Part shown: positions 18,001 through 27,341 of the stretch, piece after piece | Numbering within the stretch: position 1 is the stretch's first letter | Layout of the letters: the number at the start of each line of letters is the position of its first letter | Assembly: GCA_016716565.1 (NCBI GenBank) | Contig: JADJWC010000004.1 | Span: forward strand, 496,001-560,000 | DNA: 64,000 bases | Source: a bacterium | GTDB taxonomy: Bacteria; Bacteroidota; Ignavibacteria; Ignavibacteriales; Ignavibacteriaceae | Direction: 5' to 3' | The notes under the pieces: model-generated | Told to the model about the DNA's origin: nothing | What the model saw: the letters and a program-made list of their open reading frames with translations, nothing else | The model's database searches: none | Made by a program: the position numbers and the translations under genes

Positions 18001-18036
18001 AGATTAATTAAAAATTAAAAATGAACAATTATAAAT

Positions 18037-18114
18037 TGGGGTGAGCGATGGGATTTGAACCCACGGCCCTCAGGGCCACAACCTGATGCTCTAACCAACT
18101 GAGCTACGCTCACC
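18037..18114 (-). tRNA. tRNA-His (anticodon GTG)
   Basis: Anticodon stem TCAGG/CCTGA with loop TTGTGGC, anticodon GTG. The acceptor has eight pairs, GGTGAGCG/CGCTCACC, the extra G at the 5' end being the tRNA-His identity element paired with C73. CCA is encoded at 18037-18039, unlike its neighbours. Confidence 0.97.
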
Positions 18115-18190
18115 ATTCTAAAGATAAAAGTCAAAAGAAAAAAGACTAAAGATTTTTTACTTTATTCTTTTGTTTTTTGGTCCTGATTAG

Positions 18191-18264
<74 letters not shown>

Positions 18265-18400
18265 TCAAATCAAAATATCAATAATCAATTTTCAAACAAC
18301 AAATAAAATTCATTCCTCAAAATTCAAATAACAAACTATTGGGATTTTGAATTGTTAGATTGTTTGTTATTTGGTGTTTATGATTTGGTTATTCAACCAG

Positions 18401-18475
18401 TCGGGGCGGCAGGATTCGAACCTGCGACCTCCTGCTCCCAAAGCAGGCGCGATAGCCGGACTACGCTACGCCCCG
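18401..18475 (-). tRNA. tRNA-Pro (anticodon TGG)
   Basis: Acceptor CGGGGCG/CGCCCCG, anticodon stem CCTGC/GCAGG with loop TTTGGGA, anticodon TGG. CCA is not encoded. It is the first tRNA after the promoter at 18519-18550. Confidence 0.97.
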
Positions 18476-18518
18476 GTAATTTCCTGACGGAAGAACAAGC
18501 ATCTTAAAAATTGAGTCA

Positions 18519-18550
18519 CAAATATATCTATCGAATTCTGAAAAAAAAAG
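18519..18550 (-). promoter_or_regulatory. Promoter of the Pro-Arg-His-Glu tRNA series
   Basis: TATATTTG (18526-18519) is a full match to the Bacteroidota -7 element and lies 43 bases before tRNA-Pro. Twenty bases further up is CTTT, a weak -33 element, next to a run of T. The same TATATTTG at a similar distance precedes tRNA-Gly. Confidence 0.6.
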
Positions 18551-18669
18551 TAAATTTTACTGTATTACCTCTACTCTATCTGATTAAATCTCCATATCAA
18601 TTTTGATTCGATTCTGTTATTTTTTAATTGATTAAATTAAATATTATAATTTCATCATTTTACTTTATA

Positions 18670-19880
18670 ATGAATGTATCCTGGTATATAGCAAAACAAT
18701 TCATTCTTTCAAGAAAAGATTCCAGGTTTATCAGCCTGATTTCTACAATTTCAATAATAGGAATTGCTTTGGGTGTGGCAACGCTTATCATCGCTATAAG
18801 TGTTCTGAAAGGTTTTGAGCAGACAATTACAAATAAAATAATAGATTTTGATTCTCATATAAAAATAACTTCCTATCGCTCTAATCTTCCTGATTATCAA
18901 AAAACTTTACCATGGATAAAATCGCAATTAGAATCTTTCAAACCCACAATTACACCTTTTGCTTCCAAGCTGGTTCTGGTAAGCAACAAAAAAAAGAAAG
19001 AAGGAATAAACTTATTCGGAATAGATGGACAAAACGAAAAGCCTTTTTTTGTTAACAATATGGTTGAAGGCGATATTTCACTTTTTGATGACAATTTATT
19101 AATTGGGAAGAAACTAGCAGAGAAACTATTTGTCAAAGTCGGTGATCGGATTACAATTTTCTCGCTAAAGAATGATGAGATACCTTCTCCTGAAAATTTA
19201 CCCAACATCCAAAAATTTACTGTCAGTGGTATTTTTGAAAGCGGTATGACTGAATATGATGATACTTATGCGTATACCACTTTATTATCTGCGCAAAAAC
19301 TTTTTGACATTGGCGACAATATCACCGGAATTAATATCAAGTTAAGCGATATCTCTAAAATTGACAGCCTCACAACATATCTCAGCAAATCACTCAGATA
19401 TCCGTACTCCGTCAGATCTGTTTATCAAATTCACCGTAATATTTTTACCTGGATTGAATTACAAAAAGAACCAATACCGATTGTGCTCGCATTAATAATT
19501 CTTGTTGCTGTGTTTAACATCATTGGTACGCTACTTATGATCGTGCTTGAGAAAACTAACGCAGTTGGAATCATGAAAACACTTGGTTCACGGAGAAGAC
19601 AGATCATTACAGTTTTTTTAATACATGGAGCGGTGCTTGGTGTGATCGGAATTATGTCGGGAAGTTTGCTCGCACTTTTATTAATAATGCTTCAGGAAAA
19701 TTTCAATATCATTACTTTACCGTCATCAGTGCATTTATGTCACGGGTTCCTTTTCTTTTAACTGTAGATACTTTTTTGTGGATATCTCTACTTACATTCA
19801 TTCTTTGTCTGCTGGCATCGATTATACCAAGTTTGATAGCTTCAAAAATTAAAACGGTTAATGCATTGAGGTTTGGCTGA
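18670..19880 (+). CDS. LolC/LolE-like ABC transporter permease, first copy (frame broken near the end)
   Basis: An inner-membrane MacB/FtsX-fold permease of the lipoprotein-releasing LolCDE system, about 403 residues. The start MNVSWYIAKQFILSRK (18670) is preferred over one 14 codons upstream. The first membrane segment is followed by KGFEQTITNKIIDFDSHI, the large periplasmic domain, then FtsX segments with ALIILVAVFNIIGTLLMIVL and GIMKTLGSRRRQI. The frame breaks near 19735 (CATTTATG where CATTTTATG is expected); the other frame then gives SRVPFLLTVDTFLWISLLTF and ends NALRFG. A missing T is the simplest cause. The restored stop overlaps the next ATG (TGATG), which supports one gene. Confidence 0.85.
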
Positions 19881-21103
19881 TGCTTTTCGAAAGATTCATT
19901 GCAAAGAGATATTTGGTATCCAAGCACAAGATAAATTTCATTACAATAATTTCAATTATCTCAATTGCCGGAATCACGATTGGTGTCGCAGCTTTAATAG
20001 TTGTGCTTTCAGTATTTAATGGATTTGGCAGTCTTGTTACAAGTTACCTGATGAGCCTCGATCCTCACATCCGTATCAACGCAATTACTGAAGAAGGAGA
20101 AAAATCAATCGGCAGTCTTGAGAAAAGCTTGATGAATAATGGTAATATAAAATCTTACTCCGCATTCGTAGAAGGAAAAGTATTAGCATACAACAAAGGA
20201 ATAACACAAGTAGTAAATCTGAAAGGTATTGAAGCTAAATCTGTGAATAATGTTTATCTGCTTGATGAAAATATTGTAGATGGAGATGATAAATTTTCTG
20301 ATGAATCTTCTGTATTTATCGGATTGCCCTTAGCTGATAAACTTCGGGTGATGGCCGGCGATACTCTCACAATCATATCACCTTTAAATATTGAACAGGC
20401 AATAACTCAGCTTTCACTTCCTTTATCAAAGAGGTTTATTATTGCAGGAGTTTTTATCTCAAAAAATAACGAATATGATGAAGGCTACATATTTTGTGAA
20501 TTGAAAGATGGTCAATATTTATTTGGTTATAAAAAGAATTTTCAGGGATATGATGTGAGACTTGATGACATTGATAAATCTAATTCAGTTAAACAAAAAC
20601 TGGTTTCACAATTGGATCAAAATCAATTCAGTATTAACACCTGGTATGATTTCCACCAAGAACTTTATTCAGTAATGCAGATTGAAAGATGGACTGCTTA
20701 CATCATACTTTCTTTAATTATAGCAGTTGCGACTTTCAATATACTTGGATCATTGTCAATGTCGGTGATTGAAAAGAAACGTGACATTGGAATACTTCGA
20801 TCGATGGGCGTGACTGAGAAATCTGTTTTGAAAATTTTTATGTTCGAAGGATTACTGATCGGTATAATCGGAACATTGCTGGGTGTAATAATTGGTTATC
20901 TTGTATGTTACATTCAGATTGAATATAATATTTATCCACTAGATCCATCACAATACAAAATTGATTCTCTTCCGATTGAGATAAGAATATCTGACTTCTT
21001 CTTTATCAGCTTCGCTTCTATGCTGCTCTCATATCTGGCATCATTATATCCAGCAAAAAAAGCATCGAGAGTAAATCCGATTAATGCAATCAAATGGGAG
21101 TAA
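19880..21103 (+). CDS. LolC/LolE-like ABC transporter permease, second copy
   Basis: A 407-residue paralogue of the preceding permease. The N-terminus (FERFIAKRYLVSKHKINFIT) leads into a first membrane segment, then the periplasmic domain beginning VFNGFGSLVTSYLMSLDPHI, and three C-terminal FtsX-type segments with NILGSLSMSVIEKKRDIGIL and RSMGVTEKSVLKIF. It ends with the usual LYPAKKASRVNPINAIKWE. With the first permease and LolD it would form a heterodimeric complex that extracts lipoproteins from the inner membrane for delivery to the outer membrane. Confidence 0.9.
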   Translation: MLFERFIAKRYLVSKHKINFITIISIISIAGITIGVAALIVVLSVFNGFGSLVTSYLMSLDPHIRINAITEEGEKSIGSLEKSLMNNGNIKSYSAFVEGKVLAYNKGITQVVNLKGIEAKSVNNVYLLDENIVDGDDKFSDESSVFIGLPLADKLRVMAGDTLTIISPLNIEQAITQLSLPLSKRFIIAGVFISKNNEYDEGYIFCELKDGQYLFGYKKNFQGYDVRLDDIDKSNSVKQKLVSQLDQNQFSINTWYDFHQELYSVMQIERWTAYIILSLIIAVATFNILGSLSMSVIEKKRDIGILRSMGVTEKSVLKIFMFEGLLIGIIGTLLGVIIGYLVCYIQIEYNIYPLDPSQYKIDSLPIEIRISDFFFISFASMLLSYLASLYPAKKASRVNPINAIKWE

Positions 21104-21121
21104 TATCAATCAATTTTTAAA

Positions 21122-21826
21122 ATGAATCAAACTAAGAAAATGAGTAATACTATTTTATCAGCAAATAATATTTATAAATCTTTTCAAACTACGAGAAAGA
21201 ATAATCTGGAAGTTCTGAAAGGAGTATCGCTTAAGATTGAGGAGAAAAGAATTACAATTATCGTAGGCGCATCAGGTGCTGGTAAAAGTACATTGCTGCA
21301 TTTGCTGGGAGGACTCGACCGACCAGATTCCGGTGAGGTTTTATATGATGAAGAAAATATTTTTAATTACTCTGAAGACAAATTGGCAAAATTCAGAAAT
21401 GGAAATGTTGGTTTTGTTTTTCAATTTCATCATCTATTGCCTGAATTTACTGCTCTGGAAAATGTAATTATACCGCAATTAATCAGTGGGAAAAATTTTC
21501 CTGAAGCAAAACTTAAGAGTGAACAATTACTTCAAACGGTAGGTTTATCAAAAAGGATTGATCATAAACCAGCAGAACTTTCAGGTGGCGAACAGCAAAG
21601 AGTTGCTGTTGCCAGGGCACTTGCAAACGATCCAAAAATTATTTTTGCTGATGAACCGACCGGCAATCTTGATTCAGTAAATAGTGAAGACATTCACAAT
21701 CTAATTCTGGATTTAAAGACAAGCATCGGAGTAACATTTGTTATCGTTACTCATAATCAACAACTGGTTAACCTTGCAGATCAAATTCTCGAAATTAAAG
21801 ATGGAAAAATTCTTCCGAGAGATTAA
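21122..21826 (+). CDS. lolD: Lipoprotein-releasing ABC transporter ATP-binding protein LolD
   Basis: A 234-residue ATPase. Walker A GASGAGKST near residue 54, then LLGGLDRPDSGEV, Q-loop VFQFHHLLPEFTALENV (the HHLLPEFTALEN stretch is the LolD hallmark), signature LSGGEQQR and Walker B IIFADEPTGNLD. It lies about 18 bases after the second permease and completes the lolCED operon. Confidence 0.93.
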   Translation: MNQTKKMSNTILSANNIYKSFQTTRKNNLEVLKGVSLKIEEKRITIIVGASGAGKSTLLHLLGGLDRPDSGEVLYDEENIFNYSEDKLAKFRNGNVGFVFQFHHLLPEFTALENVIIPQLISGKNFPEAKLKSEQLLQTVGLSKRIDHKPAELSGGEQQRVAVARALANDPKIIFADEPTGNLDSVNSEDIHNLILDLKTSIGVTFVIVTHNQQLVNLADQILEIKDGKILPRD

Positions 21827-21830
21827 TTTC

Positions 21831-23321
21831 CTAAGACTGACTTATCTTCTGTGAGAGATATTCAATCATCAATCTCACGCCAAATCCGGTCATAAACGTT
21901 TTGTTATAATTAGTAAGTTCGTTTGCACTTGCTGGTCCGGCAATATCAAGATGCGCCCAAGGGATTTTCTTATCAACAAAGTTCTCTAAAAATTTTGCGG
22001 CTGTAATTGCTCCTCCCCAACGTCCACCATCATTATTAACGTCAGCAATCTTGCTTTCATTTTCTTTATGATAGTCATCCCACATCGGTAAACGCCAGAC
22101 CCTATCATAAGTTTTCATTCCGGCTTCATAAAGATCATCAGCCATTCTATCATTTTTTGTAAACAGGCCGGCAGCATTAATGCCGAGCGCGACAACGCAA
22201 GCTCCTGTCAAAGTTGCGAAGTCAATTATTTCGTCAGGATTTTCTTTCGATGCATAATCGAGTGCATCTGCAAGAATCATTCGTCCTTCTGCATCAGTAT
22301 GACCTACTTCAATTGTTTTTCCAGATGCTGTTTTAACAACATCACTGGGTCTCATAGCTTCGCCATTAATCATATTTTCGGCTGCGGGAATTACTCCAAG
22401 AATTTCCATTGGAAAATTTGCTTTTGATGCTGCCAGGATTGCTCCGGACATATCACCTTTCATTTCCAACATTCCCTGCCATGGTTTGATGCAATAACCA
22501 CCTGTATCGAAAGTAACTCCCTTCCCAACTAAGGCAATTTTTTTCATGTTGGATTGCTTTTGCCTTGGCTTATATTCGATAACAATGAATCTCGGTTTCG
22601 CATTGCTGCCCTGACCAACGGCAAGCAAACCACCCATATTTCTTTTTTTAACTTCCTTTTCATCGAATATCGTTACTTTCAATCCGGCTTTAGTTAAAGT
22701 TTCTTTTATTCTATCAGCCAGCTCAAACGGACGCAGAGATGACGGTGGTTCATTTTGAAGATCTTTTGTAAAAAATATTCCTTCCACTAAAATATTAGTC
22801 TTGGCAATAGCCGACTTAACAAGCTTTTCATCTTTCGCGTAAATAAAAACTGAAAGATTTCTCGTTCTGTCTTTTTCTTTTTTGAATTTATCAAAAGAAT
22901 AATTTCCAAGAGAAATACCTTCAAGAAAAGTACGGTAGTAATATTCTTCTTCATCAAAATATTTTTTTACCAGTTCATATTCAGGAATGAATAAATGTAA
23001 CGATTGAACCTCATCATTTTTGACTTCCTTGATCAAACCTGCAAGATGATTTCTGAAATAATCAACGGAAAACTTTTCATCAGTCTTAAATTTATGCAAG
23101 ATTATGTGTTCAGGTTTTCCTTTAGGATTTGAGATGCTTATCTGCTTATTCTTTTTGGCTTGAATATTTTTAAGTTGAAGTTCTGACAATTTAATTTTGA
23201 ATTTCTTTTCAAAAGTAGCAATCGAATTTTTGATATTCTTATCATCTGTAATGAAATGGACGGCAATAGAAAGTGGTGAAAAAATCAGTTTACCACCAAT
23301 TTTGTAATTCAATCTGAACAT
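21831..23321 (-). CDS. Leucyl aminopeptidase (M17 family)
   Basis: A 496-residue cytosolic zinc exopeptidase that removes N-terminal residues from peptides. The C-terminal catalytic domain has GKGVTFDTGGYCIKPW (metal-binding Lys and Asp), MKGDMSGA and the signature HTDAEGRMILADALDYA. The first residue of the usual NTDAEGRL is His here, but the metal ligands D and E and the Arg are intact, so activity is expected. The N-terminal 180 residues are divergent, as is common. It is convergent with lolD, only 5 bases apart. Confidence 0.92.
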   Translation of the reverse strand: MFRLNYKIGGKLIFSPLSIAVHFITDDKNIKNSIATFEKKFKIKLSELQLKNIQAKKNKQISISNPKGKPEHIILHKFKTDEKFSVDYFRNHLAGLIKEVKNDEVQSLHLFIPEYELVKKYFDEEEYYYRTFLEGISLGNYSFDKFKKEKDRTRNLSVFIYAKDEKLVKSAIAKTNILVEGIFFTKDLQNEPPSSLRPFELADRIKETLTKAGLKVTIFDEKEVKKRNMGGLLAVGQGSNAKPRFIVIEYKPRQKQSNMKKIALVGKGVTFDTGGYCIKPWQGMLEMKGDMSGAILAASKANFPMEILGVIPAAENMINGEAMRPSDVVKTASGKTIEVGHTDAEGRMILADALDYASKENPDEIIDFATLTGACVVALGINAAGLFTKNDRMADDLYEAGMKTYDRVWRLPMWDDYHKENESKIADVNNDGGRWGGAITAAKFLENFVDKKIPWAHLDIAGPASANELTNYNKTFMTGFGVRLMIEYLSQKISQS

Positions 23322-23322
23322 T

Positions 23323-24321
23323 TTAACCTTTTGAATAATTATTAATAAATTTCTCTGCTTCTTTTAATATTTCAGGGATCGATTGATTCATATCAGAATT
23401 ATGAAAACGTGCTCCAGCAGCATTTGTATGTCCACCACCACCGAACAAACCAGCAAGCTTATTCACCGGTAAATCCCCTTTCGATCTGAAACTTACTTTG
23501 AACCCATTCTTTAGCTCGATGAAAAGTAAACCGAGTGTGACTCCTTCAACTGAAATAATGTAGTTTACAAAATTTTCAGTATCACTTTCCATAGCTTCCA
23601 AATCAATAAAATCTTCCTGAGTTATAACCATATAACCAACTTTATTTTCAGCGATTAACTGTAATGAACTCAATGACCTTCCAAGTAATTTAATTTTACT
23701 TAATTTACTTTCATCATAAAGCTGATCATAAATTTCTGTCGGGTTAACACCTTTATCCAGAAGTTCGGCAATGTTTCTATGAAGTTCTGCTGTAGTTCTT
23801 TCAAAACGAAAAGAGCCGGTATCGGTCATTATCGCAGCATATAGTGGTGCAGCAATATCTAAATCTAAATTAACAATGCCGGTTTTTTTTATCAGTTCAA
23901 ATATGATATGACCAGTCGCTGCATAATCGGGAGCAATAAAATAATGGTCAACGAATTTTTCAGGATCCTGATGATGATCAATACAAATTTTAATATTATT
24001 CGATTCAAAAAAACCTGATTGCATGCTAACCAGCCGATCAGATCTGTTAAAATCTAAAGCTACAAGTACATCGGAAGAATTGAAATAATTAATATGTTTG
24101 CTCGCATCATACTTCTCTATGCTATTATCAACATCAAGGAATTTCAAATTATATGGAGTCGCACTGTGGTTGATGATTTTATAGGACTTACCAAGTTTCA
24201 ATAATAGATTAGAGAATGCTATCTCCGAGCCAATCGCATCTGCATCCGGGTTAACATGTGTTGTTAGCAGGAAGGATTTGTTACTATTAATTATATCTGC
24301 GAGTTTTTGAAAATTTATCAT
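23323..24321 (-). CDS. DHH-family phosphoesterase, NrnA-like (oligoribonuclease / pAp phosphatase)
   Basis: About 332 residues. Manganese-binding motifs are HVNPDADAIGSE, DFNRSD and CIDHHQDP (the DHH motif), and the C-terminal DHHA1 domain has GGGGHTNAAGARF. NrnA enzymes degrade nano-RNA and dephosphorylate 3'-phosphoadenosine 5'-phosphate. The start is MINFQKLADIINSNK at 24321; a longer reading would run through the korB terminator at 24333-24352. It lies two bases from the leucyl aminopeptidase gene, in the same direction. Confidence 0.9.
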   Translation of the reverse strand: MINFQKLADIINSNKSFLLTTHVNPDADAIGSEIAFSNLLLKLGKSYKIINHSATPYNLKFLDVDNSIEKYDASKHINYFNSSDVLVALDFNRSDRLVSMQSGFFESNNIKICIDHHQDPEKFVDHYFIAPDYAATGHIIFELIKKTGIVNLDLDIAAPLYAAIMTDTGSFRFERTTAELHRNIAELLDKGVNPTEIYDQLYDESKLSKIKLLGRSLSSLQLIAENKVGYMVITQEDFIDLEAMESDTENFVNYIISVEGVTLGLLFIELKNGFKVSFRSKGDLPVNKLAGLFGGGGHTNAAGARFHNSDMNQSIPEILKEAEKFINNYSKG

Positions 24322-24332
24322 TAATAATAAAA

Positions 24333-24352
24333 GGGGCTTATATAAAAGCCCC
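24333..24352 (-). terminator. Terminator after korB
   Basis: Stem GGGGCTT/AAGCCCC (24333-24339 and 24346-24352), loop of six bases, followed on the minus strand by TTTTATTATT. It lies about 30 bases after the korB stop and just before the nrnA start. Confidence 0.8.
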
Positions 24353-24381
24353 ATCCACTGAAATATAATTCATGAAGTATA

Positions 24382-25419
24382 TTAAGCCACTTCCCAGGTG
24401 TTTGAGCCGAAAAGTACTTTTTCTAAATCTCCTTTTCCTTTTTTCTCGATGATTTTATCGATCTGATTTTTTATACCTTCGTCATAAGTCTCTTTAATTA
24501 CTTGTCTAAACACTCCGATCGGACTAGGCAAATCTGGTCTGTCATCGAGATGTGCAAGTATCATTGCATGAACAGGAGCATCGGAAAATTCATCATGAAC
24601 CCAGAGATCATCCTTTGAGTATTTACCGTTGGAAATATCAACAACAATAGGATGAGCACCATCCAATTTTATTCCTTTATCCTGATTCTTACCAAATACC
24701 ATCGGTTTGCCATGTTCAAGCACTAAAACGTGATCGTCTTTTGTTTCTTTTTCTGTCAATAGTTCGAATGCACCATCATTAAAAATATTGCAATTTTGAA
24801 AAATCTCAAGAAGTGCAAATCCTTTGTGCTGGCCTATCCTTCTTATCATTTCCTGCATGTGTTTTGGATTTCGATCAATCGAACGGGCTACAAATGTAGC
24901 ATCAGATCCAAGTGCGAGTGAGAGCGGATTAAATGGATAATCAACGCTTCCGAAAGGAGTTGTTTTGGTAACTTTACCTTTTTCGGATGTTGGTGAATAT
25001 TGTCCTTTGGTCAATCCGTAAATCCTATTATTAAATAGAAGAACTTTTAGATCAACATTTTTCCTGCAAGCATGTATAAAGTGATTTCCACCGATACTCA
25101 ATAAATCTCCATCACCTGTTGCGACCCAAACTGACAAATCAGGATTAGCTACTTTAACACCTGTTGCAATTATCGCAGCACGACCGTGAATTCCATGAAA
25201 ACCATAAGTATTCATATAGTACGGAAAGCGGCTTGAACATCCGATTCCCGAAACCCATACAATTTTTTCTTTATTGGTTTGAATTAAGTCAGGAAAAGTT
25301 CTCTGAACCTGCGCAAGGATTGAATAATCTCCGCATCCGGGACACCAGCGAACGTCCTGATCACTTGTAAAATCTTTCGCAGTATATTTTTGCGTTACTA
25401 CTTCTGGACTATTTGCCAT
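24382..25419 (-). CDS. korB: 2-oxoacid:ferredoxin oxidoreductase beta subunit
   Basis: The thiamine-pyrophosphate subunit of a 2-oxoacid:ferredoxin oxidoreductase, about 345 residues. The N-terminus has VRWCPGCGDYSIL (cluster/TPP-side cysteines), then GIGCSSRFPYYMNTYG, GIHGRA and the TPP-binding GDGDLLSIGGNH. The start MANSPEV at 25419 has GGAGGTGG just upstream and overlaps the alpha-subunit gene by 11 bases. The pair most likely acts on 2-oxoglutarate, in the TCA cycle or its reductive direction; the substrate choice is from family resemblance only. Confidence 0.9.
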   Translation of the reverse strand: MANSPEVVTQKYTAKDFTSDQDVRWCPGCGDYSILAQVQRTFPDLIQTNKEKIVWVSGIGCSSRFPYYMNTYGFHGIHGRAAIIATGVKVANPDLSVWVATGDGDLLSIGGNHFIHACRKNVDLKVLLFNNRIYGLTKGQYSPTSEKGKVTKTTPFGSVDYPFNPLSLALGSDATFVARSIDRNPKHMQEMIRRIGQHKGFALLEIFQNCNIFNDGAFELLTEKETKDDHVLVLEHGKPMVFGKNQDKGIKLDGAHPIVVDISNGKYSKDDLWVHDEFSDAPVHAMILAHLDDRPDLPSPIGVFRQVIKETYDEGIKNQIDKIIEKKGKGDLEKVLFGSNTWEVA

Positions 25420-27262
25420 TTCCACCTCCAAGTAAAGAATTTATCTTTTCTAAAATATCATTGACTTTAAGCGGTAATCCTCTTACCACATTCAATTGTT
25501 CAACTTGAATTAAATACTCACTCCGAATCAAATGTGCTAGTTGACCAAGGTTAATTTCTGGGATTAATATCTTTTTAAAGTTCTTAAGAACCTGTCCCGT
25601 ATTTTTAGGCATAGGGTTTAAATATCTCAAATGGGCCTGTGATACTCTTAATCCTGATTTTCTTGCTTTATTAACTGCATCTTTAATTGACCCGTATGTA
25701 CCGCCCCAACCAAGTACCAATAAATCTCCTTTTTCATCGCCATCAACCTCTAGATCTGGTATGTCATTGGCAATTCTTTTAACTTTTTCTGTTCTTAGCT
25801 TAACCATTCTATCGTGATTTTCCGGATCGTAATTTACAGTTCCATAAACATCAGCTTTTTCAAGACCACCTATTCTGTGTTCTAAACCTGGTGTTCCCGG
25901 AATAGCCCATGGCCTAGCAAGATTGTCATTTCTTAAATACGGGTAAAATCTTTCCGGATCAGTACGGAATTTCACAGAAATATCGGGAAGTTCATTTACA
26001 TGAGGAATTCTCCAGGGCTCAGAACCATTTCCAAGATAGCCGTCTGTCAGAAGAATTACTGGAGTCATATACTTTAATGCTATTCTTGATGCTTCTACTG
26101 CCATATAGAAACAATCTCGTGGTGTTCTTGCGGCGAGTACACACACAGGGGCTTCTCCGTTTCTTCCATACATTGCCTGCAAAAGATCTGCCTGTTCAGT
26201 CTTGGTTGGTAAACCGGTACTCGGTCCGCCTCTTTGAACGTTTACAATAACGAGAGGTAACTCAGTCATTACTGCTAAACCAATAGCTTCCGTCTTTAAT
26301 GATAAACCTGGTCCGCTTGTGGTTGTTAATGCAAGATTACCAGCAAAAGCAGCACCGATCGCGGATGTAATTCCAGCTATTTCATCTTCTGCCTGAACAG
26401 TTTTTACTCCAAAGTTTTTATATGAACTTAAATATTGTAAAATTTCTGATGCAGGTGTGATTGGATATGAACCAAGAAATAATGGCAATCCACTTTTAAC
26501 AGATGCTGTTAAAAATCCGAGTGCAGTTGCTTCATTACCAGAAATATTCCGGTAGATACCTTTTGGAAGTTTTGCAGCTTCAACTTTATATCTCGTAGTA
26601 AATATTTCTGTCATCTCACCAAATTTATGACCAGCTTGAAGCGCCTTTGTATTTGCTTCCACATACTCAGGTTTATTTTTGAATTTATCTTTAATCCAAT
26701 CTTCAGTGTTTTTAAGAGGTCTGTCGTATAACCAGTACATCAAGCCAAGTGCAAAAAAGTTTTTACATCTTGCAACTTCTTTAGGACTTAAAGGTAATCC
26801 TTCCAGTGCATTTGCTGTTAGTGATGAGATTGGTACCTGATGCAGTTCGTAACCGCTAAGGGAATCATCCTCGAGAGGGTTCGATTCAAAATTTGCCAAC
26901 TTTAAATTTTTCTGATCGAATGCATCTGAATTTACAATTAGTACTCCACCATTTTTAAGTTCTTTAAGATTTTTTCTTAAAGCTGCTGGATTCATCGCAA
27001 CAAGAACATCCGGAAGATCACCGGGTGTATTTACGTCTTCACTTCCAAAACTTAATTGAAAACCGCTCACACCATAAATTGTTCCGGCGGGTGCTCTGAT
27101 CTCGGCAGGATAATCGGGCAAAGTATTTAAATCGTTTCCGATCCAGGCAGTTGTATCACTAAACTGACTACCGGTTAATTGCATTCCGTCGCCGGAATCG
27201 CCTGCAAATCGCACAGTAACGTTTGTTACTACTCTGAATTCTTTTTCTTTAATTTCTGACAT
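25409..27262 (-). CDS. korA: 2-oxoacid:ferredoxin oxidoreductase alpha subunit (gamma-alpha fusion)
   Basis: 617 residues, in which the gamma domain (first about 200 residues, VRFAGDSGDGMQLTGSQF) is fused to the alpha domain (from about 235, ITPASEILQYLSSYK, AGITSAIGAAFAG, TTTSGPGLSLKTEAIGLA). This fused layout is typical of KorA of 2-oxoglutarate:ferredoxin oxidoreductases. It is the first gene of the two-gene operon and is translationally coupled to korB. The enzyme decarboxylates 2-oxoglutarate (or a similar acid) and reduces ferredoxin in the cytoplasm. Confidence 0.92.
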   Translation of the reverse strand: MSEIKEKEFRVVTNVTVRFAGDSGDGMQLTGSQFSDTTAWIGNDLNTLPDYPAEIRAPAGTIYGVSGFQLSFGSEDVNTPGDLPDVLVAMNPAALRKNLKELKNGGVLIVNSDAFDQKNLKLANFESNPLEDDSLSGYELHQVPISSLTANALEGLPLSPKEVARCKNFFALGLMYWLYDRPLKNTEDWIKDKFKNKPEYVEANTKALQAGHKFGEMTEIFTTRYKVEAAKLPKGIYRNISGNEATALGFLTASVKSGLPLFLGSYPITPASEILQYLSSYKNFGVKTVQAEDEIAGITSAIGAAFAGNLALTTTSGPGLSLKTEAIGLAVMTELPLVIVNVQRGGPSTGLPTKTEQADLLQAMYGRNGEAPVCVLAARTPRDCFYMAVEASRIALKYMTPVILLTDGYLGNGSEPWRIPHVNELPDISVKFRTDPERFYPYLRNDNLARPWAIPGTPGLEHRIGGLEKADVYGTVNYDPENHDRMVKLRTEKVKRIANDIPDLEVDGDEKGDLLVLGWGGTYGSIKDAVNKARKSGLRVSQAHLRYLNPMPKNTGQVLKNFKKILIPEINLGQLAHLIRSEYLIQVEQLNVVRGLPLKVNDILEKINSLLGGGNGK

Positions 27263-27341
27263 TTAACCAATTCCTAAATTTTTTATTGCTAATAAAGTTA
27301 CTAAGTCCTGTTTGATTTATCAATGTAATTATTAGTAAATG

